Assembly: GCF_018780585.1 (NCBI RefSeq)
Contig: NZ_JADMJL010000010.1
Span: 1-64,000, forward strand
Reading direction: 5' to 3'
From: Methyloversatilis discipulorum
GTDB lineage: Bacteria > Pseudomonadota > Gammaproteobacteria > Burkholderiales > Rhodocyclaceae
DNA: 64,000 bases
In this document: positions 62,437-64,000 of the stretch, one piece after another
Layout of the letters: each line of letters begins with the position of its first letter
How positions within the stretch are numbered: position 1 is the stretch's first letter
Notes under the pieces: model-generated
What the model was told of the DNA's origin: nothing
The model's database searches: none
The model's input: only the letters and a program-made list of their open reading frames with translations
Position numbers and translations under genes: made by a program

Positions 62437-62829
62437 TTACTCGGCGACTTCAACCGGCTCCGCACTTTCGTCCGGGCGATCCATCAGCTGGACGAATGCC
62501 ATCGGCGCATTGTCGCCGACGCGGAAGCCCATCTTAAGGATGCTCAGGTAACCGCCATTGCGGTTAGCGTAGCGGGGGCCCAGCACGTCGAAGATCTTGC
62601 ACACGACTTCGCGGTCACGCAGACGCGAGAAGGCGAGGCGGCGGTTCGACAGGTTCGGCGTCTTGCCGAGGTTGATCAGCGGCTCGACGACGCGGCGCAG
62701 TTCCTTGGCCTTCGGAACCGTGGTCTTGATGGCCTCGTGGCGCAGCAGCGACACGGCCATGTTGCGGAACATCGCTTCGCGATGCGAGCTGGTGCGGTTA
62801 AGCTTTCTGAGACCGTTACGATGACGCAT
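62437..62829 (-). CDS. rplQ: 50S ribosomal protein L17
   Basis: 130 residues. [20 protein letters not shown] and [25 protein letters not shown] are diagnostic of bL17. Structural protein of the large subunit. Follows rpoA by 86 bp in the conserved alpha operon order rpsD-rpoA-rplQ and is the last gene there. Confidence 0.98.
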   Translation of the reverse strand: MRHRNGLRKLNRTSSHREAMFRNMAVSLLRHEAIKTTVPKAKELRRVVEPLINLGKTPNLSNRRLAFSRLRDREVVCKIFDVLGPRYANRNGGYLSILKMGFRVGDNAPMAFVQLMDRPDESAEPVEVAE

Positions 62830-62915
62830 GATGACTCCGTATAAATTATGCGGCCACCGCGGGTCAGGCAGGTGGCCGGTTCATCTTGTATCCGGCGCGG
62901 TGCGCCGGTATGGTG

Positions 62916-63893
62916 TTATGCCCGATCGAGGCCGGCAGGCGGCCAGTTCTCGAGCTTCATGCCCAGCGTGAGACCACGCGAGGCAAGTACTTCCTTGATT
63001 TCGTTCAGCGACTTGCGACCCAGGTTCGGGGTCTTCAGCAGTTCGTTCTCGGTTCGCTGGATCAGATCGCCGATGTAATAGATGTTCTCGGCCTTGAGAC
63101 AGTTCGCCGAACGCACCGTCAGCTCCAGGTCATCGACCGGGCGCAGCAGGATCGGATCGATCACCGCCGGCTTGCGCTGCTCGACGGCCGGAGCCGTGCC
63201 TTCCAGCTCAGCGAACACCGACAGCTGATCAACCAGGACGCGGGCAGCGTAGCGCACCGCCTCTTCCGGCTCGACAGCACCGTTGGTTTCGACATCCATC
63301 ACCAGACGATCGAGGTCGGTACGCTGTTCGACGCGCGCCGACTCAACCGAATAGCTCACGCGGCGAACCGGGCTGAAGCTCGCATCGAGAACGATGTGAC
63401 CGATCGCCTTGTTCTCCGAAGAGCTCTGACGAACGGTACCCGGCACGTAACCACGGCCCTGTTCGATCTTGAACTGGAGATCCAGCTTGCCACCCGGCGC
63501 AACGTGAGCGATCACGTGTTCCGGATTGACGATCTCGACATCGTGCGTGACCTCGATATCGCCAGCCGTCACGACGCCTTCGCCGTTACGCGACAGGCGC
63601 AGGTAGGCCTCGGAGCGGTTGTGCAGCTTCAGTACGACACCCTTCAGATTCAGCAGGATGTCGACCACGTCTTCACGCACGCCATCCAGCGTCGAGTACT
63701 CGTGCAGCACGCCTTCGATCTGCACTTCGGTCGGCGCGTAGCCAGGCATCGACGACAGGAGAATGCGACGGAGCGCGTTGCCCAGCGTGTGCCCGAACCC
63801 GCGTTCGAACGGCTCCATCACAACGCGTGCGTGAGCCGGGGAAAGATTTTGTACGTCAATGATTCGCGGTTTCAAGAGAGCATTGCTTTGCAT
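62916..63893 (-). CDS. rpoA: DNA-directed RNA polymerase subunit alpha
   Basis: 325 residues. N-terminal dimerisation domain ([31 protein letters not shown]) and C-terminal UP-element/activator-binding domain ([42 protein letters not shown]). Length typical. Located between rpsD and rplQ, which confirms identity. Confidence 0.98.
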   Translation of the reverse strand: MQSNALLKPRIIDVQNLSPAHARVVMEPFERGFGHTLGNALRRILLSSMPGYAPTEVQIEGVLHEYSTLDGVREDVVDILLNLKGVVLKLHNRSEAYLRLSRNGEGVVTAGDIEVTHDVEIVNPEHVIAHVAPGGKLDLQFKIEQGRGYVPGTVRQSSSENKAIGHIVLDASFSPVRRVSYSVESARVEQRTDLDRLVMDVETNGAVEPEEAVRYAARVLVDQLSVFAELEGTAPAVEQRKPAVIDPILLRPVDDLELTVRSANCLKAENIYYIGDLIQRTENELLKTPNLGRKSLNEIKEVLASRGLTLGMKLENWPPAGLDRA

Positions 63894-63935
63894 CTGCAGT
63901 CCTCAGTGACGTCAGCAGGCTGATCGCACCAGCGA

Positions 63936-64000
63936 TCAGCGGGAGTACAGTTCGACGACCAGACTTTCGTTGATCGTCGAGGGCAGGTCGGTACGGGCCG
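63936..64000 (-). CDS. rpsD: 30S ribosomal protein S4, 3' end only
   Basis: Only the last 20-odd codons are in the window. Reading the minus strand gives a C-terminus ARTDLPSTINESLVVELYSR, which is the end of uS4. The gene continues beyond the window edge. Position upstream of rpoA fits the alpha operon. Confidence 0.93.
   Translation of the reverse strand, partial: ARTDLPSTINESLVVELYSR

Overview
The window is high-GC DNA with betaproteobacterial gene content. It carries the end of the ribosomal alpha operon (rpsD-rpoA-rplQ), an APS-type assimilatory sulfate reduction block, three PEP-CTERM exported proteins with a PrsT-like TPR protein, and a PQQ alcohol dehydrogenase with a XoxJ-like protein and small c-type cytochromes. 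Together these suggest a facultatively methylotrophic Rhodocyclales-like bacterium (Methyloversatilis would fit); the genus is inference from gene content. No IS element, prophage, CRISPR array, tRNA or rRNA was seen.

Layout. 1-4.3 kb: a GNAT, a DUF1653 protein, a membrane alpha/beta hydrolase, a PEP-CTERM beta-propeller protein and an orphan ribbon-helix-helix protein. 4.3-12.9 kb: ten head-to-tail minus-strand genes that mostly overlap or nearly touch: nnrS, nsrR-like, DUF59, a conserved hypothetical, a multi-pass membrane protein, 5-formyl-THF cyclo-ligase, ravA, viaA, DUF364 and a YkuD transpeptidase. 13-18.9 kb: a small membrane protein, a YcgR/PilZ protein and an alcohol oxidation operon (lanthanide-type PQQ dehydrogenase, XoxJ-like protein, two near-duplicate cytochromes c, HbpS/GlcG-like protein) behind a near-consensus sigma-54 promoter. 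18.9-31.9 kb: a fatty-acid beta-oxidation regulon (fadE, two thiolases, two HAD/ECH fusions, thioesterase, fadL, enoyl-CoA hydratase) with a TetR/PsrA-like regulator whose own promoter holds a perfect PsrA-type box.

32-38.5 kb: cupin, MocR regulator, a hypothetical, a PhyH-type dioxygenase, an ABM-fold protein, ccoG behind a perfect FNR box, and a PEP-CTERM protein. 38.7-48.2 kb: the most notable system, a complete Nit1 (Nit1C/MSMEG_05xx) cluster. It has a nitrilase, an atypical radical SAM protein, GNAT, AIR-synthase-like protein, glycosyltransferase, two small 'nitrogen starvation' proteins, a flavin oxidoreductase, an LnmK-like double hot-dog protein and a MocR regulator. These lie in one coupled run behind a good sigma-54 promoter with repeated upstream motifs. 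48.5-56.6 kb: a degenerate HMA protein, an MgtC/DUF4010 membrane protein, an Atm1-type ABC exporter, PEP-CTERM and PrsT genes and a PhoX-like remnant. 56.6-62.4 kb: cysB divergent from tauE-cysI-DUF934-cysH-cobA. 62.4-64 kb: rplQ, rpoA and the 3' end of rpsD.

Intergenic regions near 13.5, 19.85 and 50.1 kb hold short palindromic REP-like repeats (TGTGGGAGCGG type), mostly in alternating orientation.
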